Below, piece by piece: positions 35,951 to 48,600 of a stretch of DNA of 64,000 nucleotides. Position numbers and translations under genes: made by a program. The notes under the pieces are model-generated. The model was given only the letters and a program-made list of their open reading frames with translations. It was not told the DNA's origin and searched no databases. Within the stretch, counting starts at the first letter, position 1, and each line of letters begins with the position of its first letter. The stretch is from Pachypanchax playfairii (Eukaryota; Chordata; Actinopteri; Cyprinodontiformes; Aplocheilidae): assembly GCA_006937955.1 (NCBI GenBank), contig SSNP01000025.1, positions 857,159 to 921,158 on the forward strand, given 5' to 3'.

Positions 35951-38900
35951 ACATCTAGACGCTATTTACCTGCAAAAATCAGTTTAAAATCCCACAGAAT
36001 TGTTAGTTTAGAGTTTAAATTAAAAGGAACCCGACAGACCAAAGAATGTTTGAAGTTTTGGTTTTCAATCAAGGAGTTTCAGTTTCTGAATGAAACAAGG
36101 TGAAACATTAAAACAATTTATATAAAAGAAGCATTTATACTCAACAGTTTTACCAGTCGTAACGTAATTCTGAATTAAGAGCTAGAAAATAAGATAGCTT
36201 TAAAAATAGTCAAATCAATAAGATTATAACAAAACACTACAATGAAATTAATGGAACAGCAAACTAGAAGAGTTTTTCACAAAGATTGTTGAAACAGATT
36301 GACAGGATAAAGGCTAAATAATTTAAGCATCTACACACATTTAAATACCATTAAATTGTATGTTACCTAATCTGTGTAAACAACATAATACCAACACACT
36401 TTGCATGTTTGTGATATGAAAATGTTGGTATACTGTTACCTTAGAAGAAAAAAAACAAAGTTTCATTTGAAATTCAAATGCAACAAATGTGTCCTTTCAG
36501 TTTTCTTACACGCATACTTACAATAACCCACCGAGGCTTTCTGAGTTTGTTGGATCTCATAATTAATTCTTACAAAAAACATAAAAAGCCCCAAAAATAC
36601 AATTTCTAAGAAGTAAGTTTCTCCTATTCATGATAATATTGACTCAGTCACTGACAATGACTCTAAAAGTTACATTTTAATGTTTTTTTGTTATTGATTC
36701 ATTTCCTAAATATGAACTTTGCTATACTTCATACTTCCTGAAGTGATGTTTCTGTGGTCTTGTTGGAATCATTAGGGATTTACTTCCTGTGGGAGGACCA
36801 TCACCGTGGAGATGACTTGATCATTATCACCAGTAGTCTAGATATTTGCTCAGAGGACGGATTAATGCTCAGCGGGTTCAGGTATTACTTGGAGACATGG
36901 AACGCTTTGTTGTCCTCTGAGGCAGCAAAGTGTGCACGAGTTCAGTCCAAAGAGGGAAGACGACAGCAGCTCTGGTCCGTAGGAAGAATGTTCCTGAATG
37001 CTACTGTTGTTTTCGAATCTGTTTGGTGCTGTTGTTTTAACATTCAAATCTCAAAGCAGGCAGTATTTATGCAACATCATTTGAATGGCATTTGAGCAGA
37101 GTAACAGCAAGCAAGTCTCTGATTCTTACTGAAATACTCAACTATATCTTCACAGTNNNNNNNNNNTCATTTTTAGGATTTTATTCAAAATGGTAAATAA
37201 CTCAGTTGAAACATCATGCACAAATAAAATGATCTGTAAAAATATTCTAAAAGTCAATTGGGATGGACAGCTCTTTAAAACCTTCCAGTGTACCTAAGAG
37301 AAGAATAATTGTACACTACTTTATTAAAGTAAGCACAAACACTTGTTTAGGTGAAATAAACCCCACAAAAACCATTTACTCATCTACGTAGGTGTACATA
37401 GGGGAGTAGTTGGTATCGATTGATGCTTATCTTATTGTGGTAATGGATTCATAACCTGATTTTAGGATTATGGACATACAAAAATGAAAAAGTGATCTAC
37501 AGACACATGTAAAGCTCTGGGTGTGGGTTTCCACTGGGACTCATCCCCTCCAGGTTAATGCTGCTAAGATTTAGTTGCCCCTGGATACACCCCTGCCTGT
37601 CTGCATACATGTGTTGTGAAGCTTCTTTAGCAGAGCTTTAGAGCACCCGCGGGAGACATCTTGTTCATCTGCATTCAGCCTTATGATGAGAACAGAAACC
37701 CAACACTCCACACTGTGATGTGAGTGTAAAAACTAACATACTAAACTCTAATTTACTTATTAAAGTTACATTATGTTGAACTGAGTTGTTTTTGTGAAGA
37801 TCAGATAACAAAATGCAGTGTTTTTCATTAGTTAATAGTGTTCTACTTTTACAATGTGATCAGACAAATCAAACTCTACAAATTGACATTGTTGCAATAA
37901 GTTTTGTAGCTCATCATTATTTCCTTTGGACTTGTAAACATCTTTCTTTTTTTCAGTAAAACTGTTGAGTTTTAGTCCAGCCATACTTAATTCGTGGTCA
38001 GGAAAGTTTTTATAACCGTCCTTTTTAATCATCTGTATAGATTTTGTTACATTTCTGTTGATATACAGAAATACACAGACACATAAATACCACTGTTACC
38101 CTGAGCATGAAGTTTAAGTAGCACTATCTTATAGCATTAGTGAGGGATCAGAGGAGAAATCAGATTTTAAAAAGAGGCAAAACAGCAACATAAATATTGC
38201 CTAATATGATTTAATACATTTAATAAAACGGGTGACATTACATGAGGCTAAGCTCTTAATGACCTTGCTTTTTATAGGCAGGTTGGGATACAGTAATCTG
38301 ATTTAGCATAATCTCTTACAATCTCTTGATAAATGCTTACTACATGTATCTCTGTGAGAGGTCAGATCCTATTGGTCCACTGCAAGGCATTACTGACATC
38401 TGCTGTTCAGACATGCAGAGCCTAACAACGCAGTGCAAAACCATTTGGCAATTGAGAATTTGGTCCTGAAAATTTAAAGTAGTTATTAATGGCCAGTTGG
38501 GAACTTCCTGCTTTGCTACAGACCAGACTGGACACATATGTATATCAACTGCAAATTCTTATACAATGTTGTTGTCTCATTATTTAAACCTATATTGTTT
38601 ATTTTGTGCTTTTTGTTGTGGAGATAGCAAAGAAAACAATTTCACTAATTTAATAACTTAATCTTCACATTGCAAACAGCTAGTATAAATCCAGTGACTT
38701 TTGAGAAAGTTCATCATCACTCAAAGTACAATCGAGGACAGTGTTTTTACTCTGTAACACCAACATCTTACCTTATACGAAGCTTCTATTCCACTTCACA
38801 CCATCAACAAACACCTGATGTTCCATTACACGCTACATGCTTTTTATCTGCTTATTTCCTCAATAGAATCAACATGCTGTAGAAGCAGGAATCATTCTTT

Positions 38901-39214
38901 TCACTTATCACAAACAGTAGCCTGTGCATGTTTAAATGTTCCGATTTCATACAAATGTGTTTTGCACCAAACAATCACATCTTGTCTATAATATTGACCC
39001 ATTCTGTGCCAATTTTCTCACACTGATCTTTGCTTTGCTTGTATTTCCAGCTGCAGTTTCATTACTGCAACACTAGGCTGGTACTGTGTACTGTACAGTT
39101 ACCAACACATCAGCTGACACACCCTTCACCAGGCTGGTCCAACTGGAGGGTACTAGTCAGTCTCCCTGGTAGTAGAGATCAGTTTTACAGTTTAAAACTG
39201 CCTACAAATAACAT
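35951..39214. other. Intergenic region between gnb1 promoter and cfap74 3' end
   Basis: AT-rich, with a run of 10 N at 37157-37166 marking an assembly gap. Frames at 36754-37095 (+) and 37832-38032 (-) show no recognisable domain or splice-supported gene. I see no calml6- or tmem52-like coding sequence here. Confidence 0.6.
37157..37166. other. Assembly gap (10 N)
   Basis: Ten consecutive N; the true gap size is unknown. Confidence 0.99.
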
Positions 39215-39583
39215 CCAGGGTAGAAAATGTTTTATTATTTATTATTATATAAAATAATAATTTAATCTAAATACAACTCATTATGGCATCTTTCTTTGTA
39301 GATGATCATAAAGTATTATTTTCTTGTGCCATCTGTTCAGATCAATGCCTGACAAGAATCAAACAACAATAAATCAACCAGACCCCCCAACACACACACA
39401 CACCAAAAAAATAAATAAAATAAAGCCCAAAACAAAACAACACTGAATCATTAAAAAGGCTGTCGTCTGTATCCTGTTTAATAATCTGGGATTTTAGACA
39501 ACATTATTAACAGTAAACACCGATAAAGGTTATAAAAAAGCTTGCTAAGCTTCTGATTGGTCAGCATCCAGAAACAGCATGAA
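39215..39583 (-). other. cfap74: cfap74 3' UTR and polyadenylation signals
   Basis: After the TGA at 39586-39584, minus-strand AATAAA copies occur at 39243-39238 and 39236-39231, predicting a 3' UTR of about 360 nt. Confidence 0.5.
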
Positions 39584-39688
39584 TCAGCCAGCAGTCGTGG
39601 AGACCGAAGCCATCAAGGTGACTCTGTAAATATTGGTTTCATCGCCCTTTACAGTGAGGGACACACACACCTGGATCACCTCAAAGGG
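39584..39688 (-). CDS. cfap74: cfap74 last exon with stop
   Basis: 105 nt encoding PFEVIQVCVSLTVKGDETNI, then YRVTLMASVSTTAG and TGA. Acceptor TTTCAG. The phase-0 join to the preceding exon makes a final Ig-like strand pair. Confidence 0.88.
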   Translation of the reverse strand, partial: PFEVIQVCVSLTVKGDETNIYRVTLMASVSTTAG

Positions 39689-42600
39689 CTGAAACAGACG
39701 TGTACATGCACATACATCAAACACAGTCAATACAAAAGTTAAACAGCTTAACCAAGATTATCAATTATGGTGTAAAGGTCACAGCAGTTAAAACTAAATA
39801 CTTTGTTTATATGTATATTTTTATTTTCACATTTGCCTAAAAGCATTGAAACGCTGGTGTAAAAATGACAGTTTACTCTGGTCATTATTTGAAATAAGAA
39901 TTTGTAAACCCTACAGTTTAAACAGATTTATTTTTCATGCCAAATAATAATAACCCTTAGAATAATTAAGACCAATCAGTCAATTATCTGATGGACAATA
40001 TTAAGAAACGTTAGTTTTAAACAGTCATAAAGACAGCGATCTGTTGCTCACCTTGTATCCATTCTGAGGAGTCCATTTGATGCTGATAATGCGCCTGTGT
40101 CCTGCCTCCACATTGCCTTTAATAGGCTGAACACTGAAGCCCTGCTGCTGCAGTGGTACCACATTATCCCAGTAAAACTCAACACTCTGGGGAAAAAAGA
40201 AAATCATTCATCCCTGTTTTATAGAAGCAGCTAACATTTTGTTCTGCGTTACAGGAAACTTGACCACATGAAGTTGTATTTTTCTTGCCCCAGCCTACCT
40301 TCTTGTTGGTGTTTGGGGAGCGGATGCAGCCCACGTGCAGTTCCCTGACTGCAGGTGTGATGACACCTGCATTGTGACTGGCCTGCAGGGTCAACAGCAC
40401 TGGGATGCTTGGCTTCTCAGCCACCCCTGACTCTGAAACAAGAAGGTTTTTTGTAGATTTCAGATCCTTCAGTACAAATTTATGTTTTAAGCAGAAATGA
40501 CTTCATTACACACTCCATGTTTTATGGATTACATCTTTTTAAAACTAAGGCTGTTTGGAAGATACTCTAGAGTTGCATTAGAGTTCCTGATCCTAGAGAA
40601 CATGTAGTTTCTATCAAACAAGATGATGTTGGAGCTCAAGAAGAGAGAAAGTCTTTCTTATCTGTAAGGTGAGGCTGACCGATGATTGAAGGAAGGAGAG
40701 ATTCAATGGGCACCGTAAGCAGATCTCCTCCATGTAGATACATGTTATGTGAACAGGCTGCACCCTTCAGATCCATCACACACACTTTACTCTAGAAGAA
40801 AGGCACAGGATTACATCTGTTCCATCACAAAGACCAAAGCTGAACAAGGACATGTGAGATGCAGTGATTGTGTTTGAATAACAGGAATGCATCAGAGGAG
40901 GGGCAACATTCTCGTAGGAACATGTGATCGCTTTTAGAATTCCTGGTTGAACACAAGAAGTCCAAGTGTCCAACCATTAGACAGTCAGGGACGGGTTGAG
41001 TAAAGACCTGGAGTAATGTGTGTGTGTCTGTGTATGTGCTGACCTTATTTCGGAGCTCCACAGTAATCCTGTCAGAATAGTTGACAGACGGGTGGTCAGG
41101 GTGAAAAGTGATGGTGATGTCTTGGGTCGCTCCAGGAGCAATGCTGCCCTCTATTGGCATCACACTGAACACACTCAGTCCACTGTAGTTCTGAGTCCCT
41201 GAACAGGACAGAAACTCTACAGACACTACTGTTTCTGATCCAACACAAGAGTACAAAAACATAAACATTTACTGTATTTTTTAATCTGTTTTAACTTCTG
41301 AATGGCTTTAAGGATTTCATAAATTGCTCACTGTCTTTCTGAAGGAACTCAGTCAGTAAATTGTTCCAAACATTTTGGAGAACAAACCACATGCCCAGTG
41401 ACTCTAGGATGGTTCAAATACTTCTGTCTCTTCATACAATGTCAGACACACTCAATGATGTTAAGATCAGAGATCGCTGCGGGTCACACCATCACTTCTT
41501 TACACTGAGGATATTTTTAATGATATTTAATTTATGTTTGGGATAGTTTTCCTGCTGTAAAACACACTTGGAACCAACCAGATCCCTCCCTGATGGTACT
41601 GCATGATCAATAGCTTGTATTTTATCTCTTAGCATTAAAGACACTAATAATTCTGATGTCTTTCATTTCCCTAACAGACCTCTGTGTCTGCGATCCTCAA
41701 TGTTATTTGTTTCTTTGTGCTTCTTGAACAGATCTTAAACAGCCCACCTTTAAAACCTCCTTTGCATTGATGTATTTGCCTGGGAGATCCTGATGATGGA
41801 ATGTGATGCTGTCTTGTTGCTGGGCTTTGTTTTGCCATGATGTGTGACCCGTGACTTCCAGCTGTCTTCTATAACCCCCCCAGTAGTAGCGTTTGTCTGC
41901 TACTCACTCATTTGAAGCCTCTAACACAGATGTTTAATCAGTTTAAGAAACTTTGGAACCTTTAAGTCAGTTTGCAGCTCAATAAATCATCCTGTTTGTG
42001 TATTCTTACTGATACAACAATTTTAATAAGCTATTTTTAATTTAGCTTTTATAAATCGATGTGAAATACTTAGAAACCTGGTCAAAAAACAAATTATTAA
42101 TAACTACAACACAACTGAATACAGTGGTTTTTGAGGTACAGGTGAAATAATCCACCTGCAAGTCAATAATTAGGGACTCTTTTAGAAAACACTAACATGT
42201 AGAATGTGTGTTTAACACTGGAGTGAAAAAGTAATGTAAACTACAGCTGGAAGGAAAGTGTGTTATCACATGCAGTCGTCTTTATCGACTTGTTAATGTA
42301 GTGACCTCCTTCATCTGGTAGTTTCAGGTTGAACAGTTTAATTAAAACATCTCAGATGTCGACTCATTGGGAACAACTTACAGCTGATTTACAGGATTAT
42401 TAGACGGATAATTAAGTCCCATGTGGCCTCAGCTTCTTTAAAGGTGAACATGAGATCACAACAGCTTAAAACATGACCTCAATGCCTACTGGTGTCAATT
42501 TCATATTTAAAACTTTATTTTAAAAAGCAAATATATTTTTGAAAATAAAGTAAATGTATTATATCACAAATCATCTTCAGAATAAGTTCACATTTATTTT

Positions 42601-45600
42601 AGACCCATTTTGAGTCCAGGCCAGTCGAGGCCTGGACAAGGAGCTCTTTTTATTTGTTGGATTTTAACTAACCTCTTCATGCTGGTTCTATCATCCAGTT
42701 TATCTGGTGATGTACTAATTTATACCATGTAGACTGGATAAGTTGGACTTTGTCTTTACATACTGTGGATTCATGGTAAACGTGACTGCTTACCCACAGT
42801 TGGCTGGACCTGAGAGTTTCTGTATCCTTCCATGAGCAGGGCTCCTCTATCAGCTTCGATCTGAGACTTTGAAAGCGACAGACTGTCCAGCAGCACCCTA
42901 AAACCCACTGCCACCACCGAGTTGTTCCGTAACTGTTGGAAAAATAAAGCTTACAACCAGCACAAAAATATCATATGAGGAATTCACACACTTTTAGAAA
43001 ACTCAAACTTAAACTGTAGATGAAGCAAATATAACATGATTTATTACCTTTCATAGGTGTATTCTTGTATTTTTGACTTTAGACTGCTGACTGACCTGCA
43101 CACATTGAGAGGTGATCTCCTTCTCCAACACGTAGCCAAAGTCAAGCAGACCTCCAGGGTGAGACGAGGTGACAGCAGGAAGTACACCCTCCCCACGCAG
43201 ACTTACTTCCAAGACCATTTTTAGGCTTTGCACCTCTAAGATTTCACAGTACTTAGGAGGCGTAAAAACAGAGTGAGGAACATTTTACTGTTATTTATTT
43301 AGTTTCTTTTTATTTGAAGTATATTTTATGAAGCAAGATCAGTGTTTAGCATTGTTTGATGACTGATGTCTTGATTAAATACACTTATATTAAAATACAA
43401 CAGAGGAATGTAACAGTGTCATGTGGTTTCTACACTGTTAGCCCACCTTCTTCTCCAGAGCTGGACTGAACGCAAGTACCAAAGAGTGTTTTTCTCCAGG
43501 ATGGATCCATCTCAGAGCATTGAGGAGTGAAAAAGGACCTCGAGTGTCCAACACTGATGACTTCAGCTTTCAAAGAGTCAGAAATGTAGTCTTAACTGAT
43601 TGGTATCATTGTTTTTTCTTCTTCTTTTAAAATATAATTTATAATAACAACAGAAATTGAGGAACACCTTTTTGTACTGTCTGATTTCTGGATATGAGAG
43701 TGTGGGGTCTCACAAGTATTAAAATACAAACTAAAACCAAAAAGTACATATTTTAATTGTTATTTTACTGTATTGTTTTGTGTTAAAGTGTACAATCTAT
43801 TTTCAGCTATGATGCATACAGAGACCTTCTGATGACATCTCTCTTTTAACAGATATCTTCTAAGATCTGTACATATCAGAAGACAAATATCATCTGACAT
43901 GATTTGTTAAAATGAAAATATTTTTGCTCAGCATCAAACAATAGTTTAGGAGAAAGGATACATCCAAAGATTCCTTTGAAATGTTTTGAACGGTAAACGT
44001 CTTAATCACTCTCTCTCCTACAGATCAAGACACAGATATAAACAGTATGTAAGCACACAGAGACAGTAAGCAGACAGTTCAAGAGTCTAGAACATGAAAC
44101 TGTTTAGAAAAAGTCTCACCCACAACCACTTGATTGAAGTCTACAAAGTTCTGGCTGTTGTTGGATATCACCACTAGAGGGGGCTGTACAGCAAGACATT
44201 GAAGCTTCAGGTAGAGCCTGTTTATAGCACTAAAAGCACAAGTGAAAGTATTGAAATGAGAAATGTTGTGGTGAAAATGAAAAATACAGTCTATCACATG
44301 CACACAGTCAGATTTAAGTTAAACTCAACTAGCAGAAAAGCTGTGATGCTTAAATGGAATTGCAGAGAAAACAAAAAAAATGTATTTGAATATTTAGTGA
44401 AATTCTAATGAATCTCAGGAGTTGCATTTCTTATGGCTTCTTATATCTGTGTGAGGTACATTTCCAAGAATTTATATGTTTATTCCAAACCCTGATTTCA
44501 TGATTGATCTAAATATTCTGATTAAACAAATAGTTATATGGCAGTTTGATTTTTCTGTATATTTTAAAAGGGAAGTTTTAGTAATCTAAACTTTGTTTGA
44601 AAAAAAAACTCAGCTATTTTTCTGCAGTCTTTTTGTTCTTCAGTCAGTTCCTCACTCCAATGATTTGGTAGCCATGGTAACAAAACTATTAAGATAGGTT
44701 CAACAAGTTTGAGAGCCTCAGAAAAGAAATTAATAATTAAAAATCTCCATCTCTGCTGTAAGAGACAACCAATACAAATCTCTGATATGTTTATAGTAAT
44801 TAAATATACAGTAAAATGTTTAACCACGGATGAACCCGAACTGCTGTGTTCTATACATAGGTTGTTTGTATAATTATATGCGGTAAAAAAAACAGCCTAC
44901 ACCAAAAGGGGGGTGCAGGCTCATATTTACACACGCTTTACATGAATATAAATAAAGGAATTTACAGTATGTTTGATTATAATAACAGGCATGACTAACA
45001 GGGAAAGCAGGTCACACTGAGCCATCAGAATTCAAGCCTCCAGTTTTAACTTGAACTATTTGCAGCTGATTTTGACAATGTTTGTTTTTTTAAAACAATG
45101 TTATTTTAAGCAATGATAAATAAATTTTTCCACAGTTAGCTGGAGATGTGTAAGACTGTTGTATTACCTCCATGCAGGCTGTGCCTGTCTGTCTGTCTGT
45201 GGAGGGACTCCATCTGACACAAAACAGGGAATGGTGTACTCTCGGTAGAGTTGGGTGAAGGAGACCAGCAAAGAGGCCTTGGCCTCCTCATACTGCTCTG
45301 AACTTCAAAGAAAATACGTCATTTAATTACTTATAATAATTATAGTCAAAAAGTTCTATTATTTATGGAGGGATTACAACAAGTACAACCAATAGGAATA
45401 CCATCATGAAATAATCACTGGTAAGAGAAAGAATTAATAAATAATACAAGCTCTTCTTTTGTCAGATCTCAGATTTGAGCTAAACTGGGCAAATGCAACA
45501 GAGATTCTAAAGAATTCAATAGAATTAAATAAAATATGATTTTAGGTAGTATACATACCCAGGCTGTATGTCGACTAGATCAGCAGACGTGGTCGTTATG

Positions 45601-48600
45601 TCAGTCTGAAGGATTTCTGGTCCCTTGCTGTGTTTTGGATTGACTGATACCATTTCCTTTTTAGCAGGTTTCAGAGAATTCTCCTAGTTAGAGATGGAAC
45701 ACATAAGAAAGCTGTAGAAAACAGCAACAACAGGTAAAAGGTTGCCACTGATGGTAGGAATCATGCTTTGTTAAAAATAAACCATCAGAAACAGCATAAG
45801 AATCTTGTTGGTTTTACAACCACACTGATGAGGCCGTGTCCTTTAAAGAGACATTAAAAATACATGATTAAATGCTGACTGTAAATGATGGACTCATACC
45901 TGCATCTTTATTAAATTATATACTTCAATTTCCCTCAAATAAACAAGAGTAAATCTGCCAGAAAATAAGCCAGAATAAATCTGTAATAGTTAGTTTAACT
46001 CTTCTAAAGTAACATGTCACAGTAAACATCCTGTTTATTTTAGGTCCTTTTTACAGAATGATTTTTACAAGGTGTTTTGATTTTTGACCTTCTGAACATC
46101 AAACACTGCTGTTAGAAAGAAACATAAACCACAACGAGATGCGCCATCTTTCCTACAAGAAACCATCACACTGAGCTCAAGGCAGAACTCCACAATCAAG
46201 GGCAGAGATTTCATCTGCTGCAACAGAACATCATCATCATATTGAAACTTTTTACTGATTGAGCCGGTTTGGTGTTTTAGAATCTAAAGTATTAAATCTG
46301 TTGTCAATGAACGATCGATTATCTAACAAGTAAGTCTCGAACCATTTAAATCTATTTTTCTTGCCTGTACGTATGCACCAGATACACTCATACACATATT
46401 CTACAGATATATTTATCAAGTCATTTGAAAATAATTTACCATCCTTTAGACTGTACACAGTTAAACACTAGAAACAGAGGTAAAGTTCTTTAAGTAAAAT
46501 GTAAGGTGTTGAAGTAAAGTTAACTTTTGGAGTGGGATGGTAAGTGTGCAGTCGTACCTTCTGTTGGATGAGTCTGTTTTTCTCCAGTTCAGTCTCATGG
46601 AGCAACTTGACCCGATGCAGGCGACTCAGGGCTTCTTCTCTGATCTCATGATCTGAAAGTCTGGGTTGGAACATCACATGAACTGCACATTTCTACAAAA
46701 TAAAGAGAAAAGCATGATCGCTTTTACTTTTTTACATGTGTCTTTTTTTTGGGGGGGGTTGGAGATAAAATAAAAACTGGATGTATTATTTGTTGTACTA
46801 GGTTTTAAAACAATGGAGGAAAGTAACTGTCCTCCACTTTCATAAGGTTTCCAGCAGAGTGCGTCAGTACGCTACAGAAGTTTCCACTCTGGCATCTGTA
46901 ATAAAATACATTTGTTTTTAACTGTATCCTGGCAACAAGAGTTGTCTTTCTAATCTAATTCAGTCATCATCTCTTGGTTCCAAATTATCCTGAGAAATAA
47001 AAACAACCTCTTTTCTCCCTTTTGTTTTTTAATTAAAATGATATATTTGAGATTTTTATTTTTTTATATTTGTGTATTTTTTTGCAGTGACAGCTTGAAA
47101 TATTTTTTTAGCATATAAATAAATAACTACAACCAGAGCTGATAAAACACAACAAGAGAAGGAAGATCAGTTTCCAATAAAGTCTCCAAAATGATTTTGA
47201 GTTTGAACATACAAACATTTTAAAAAGTCCCTGTCACAGTTTTTAACTCTACATGGCACTTTGACGGTGAGAGAAAATTTAACTACCAGTATGTTAAAGG
47301 GAAAATGGTTTAAGTAGCATTAGCTTGGAAATGATCGCCTTTAGCCCACCCCCCTTCTTTTGTACTGCATGCAAACACATATGGAATTAAAGCCATAAAA
47401 AGGTAATATTAGCCTAATGTTCAGTTTTTCAACAATTTCAAAAATTCAAACTGTATTTATTGGATGATGAAGACCATGAGCTGCACGTTAAGCTCTGAAA
47501 TAAATGATAAAAAGCAGACTTTGCTTGTTTGGTGTGAATGCACCTGCACATGTCATCATGTTTTTTTCTGTCGAAGCTTCTCCAGAGACACAGAAGATGT
47601 TACACAGTTGTTTTTTTCCTCCAGGCTAGAACTGCTCTTTGACAAAATTTAGACTGCCTGCAAATAAATATACACTTACCAGCCACTTTATTAGGTACAC
47701 TTTGAACTGGTTTGGACCCCTTTTTGCCTTCAGAACAGCCTTAATTCTAACCATCACAAGAAGGAACATGGTGATCAGAAAGGGATGGACATGGTCAGCT
47801 ACAACACTCAGGTAGGCTGAAGTGTTTAAACATGCTTAATTTGTACTAAGCAACAAAAATACCCCCACCAGCAGCCTGAACCATTTATACAAAACAGGAT
47901 GGATTTATTCTTTCATGTTGTTTACACCAAATTCAAACCCAACCATCTGAATGTTGCTGCTGACTCATCAGACCAGGCAACGTGTTTATCATCCAGGTTT
48001 GATTAGCATGTGCAAACTGTAGCCTCAGCTTCCTGTTCTTAGCTGTCAGTAGAGGCACCTAGTCTTCTGCTGCTATGACCCATCTGCTACCTTGGTTATA
48101 TGATTATTTGCGCTACTGTTGCCTTCCTATCGTCTGCCCATCCTCCTCTGACCTCTGACATCAGCAAGGTATTTTCATCAACACAACTGCAGCTCACTAG
48201 GTATTTCCTCTTTTTTGGACCATTCTATGTAAATATAATCCTGGTAGATCAGCAGATTCTTAGACTGTATTCACACCTGATGGTCCAGCAGACTTGGTTC
48301 GGACCAAAACGGCAACATTGTTGCTGTTTTTAGCTGGTGCAGTTTGCATTCACCCAGCACTTTATTAAACGAACCAAAGCTTAGGAGCATGATTACATCC
48401 TCGCCTGTGGTGGCGCTGTGGTGTTACTGTACTTTTTGTTGTTGTTACTGCACTTCCTGGTGCAGAGAGAGTCTCATTTTACAGTCAAACGTAAACAAAC
48501 ATGGACCATTTAGCACCAAATACCATGATGTTTAAAGTCACTTAAATCCAGTTTATTCTCCGATTTGATGCTCAGTTTAAACTTCAGCAAGTTGTCTTCA

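Noticed and set aside
36754..37095. 113-codon + strand frame between gnb1 and cfap74
   Set aside because: No recognisable domain, no promoter or poly(A) context, and composition like chance frames; not called a gene.
37832..38032. 66-codon Lys-rich minus-strand frame
   Set aside because: Protein-like composition but too short, no family match from inspection and no splice partner; left uncalled.
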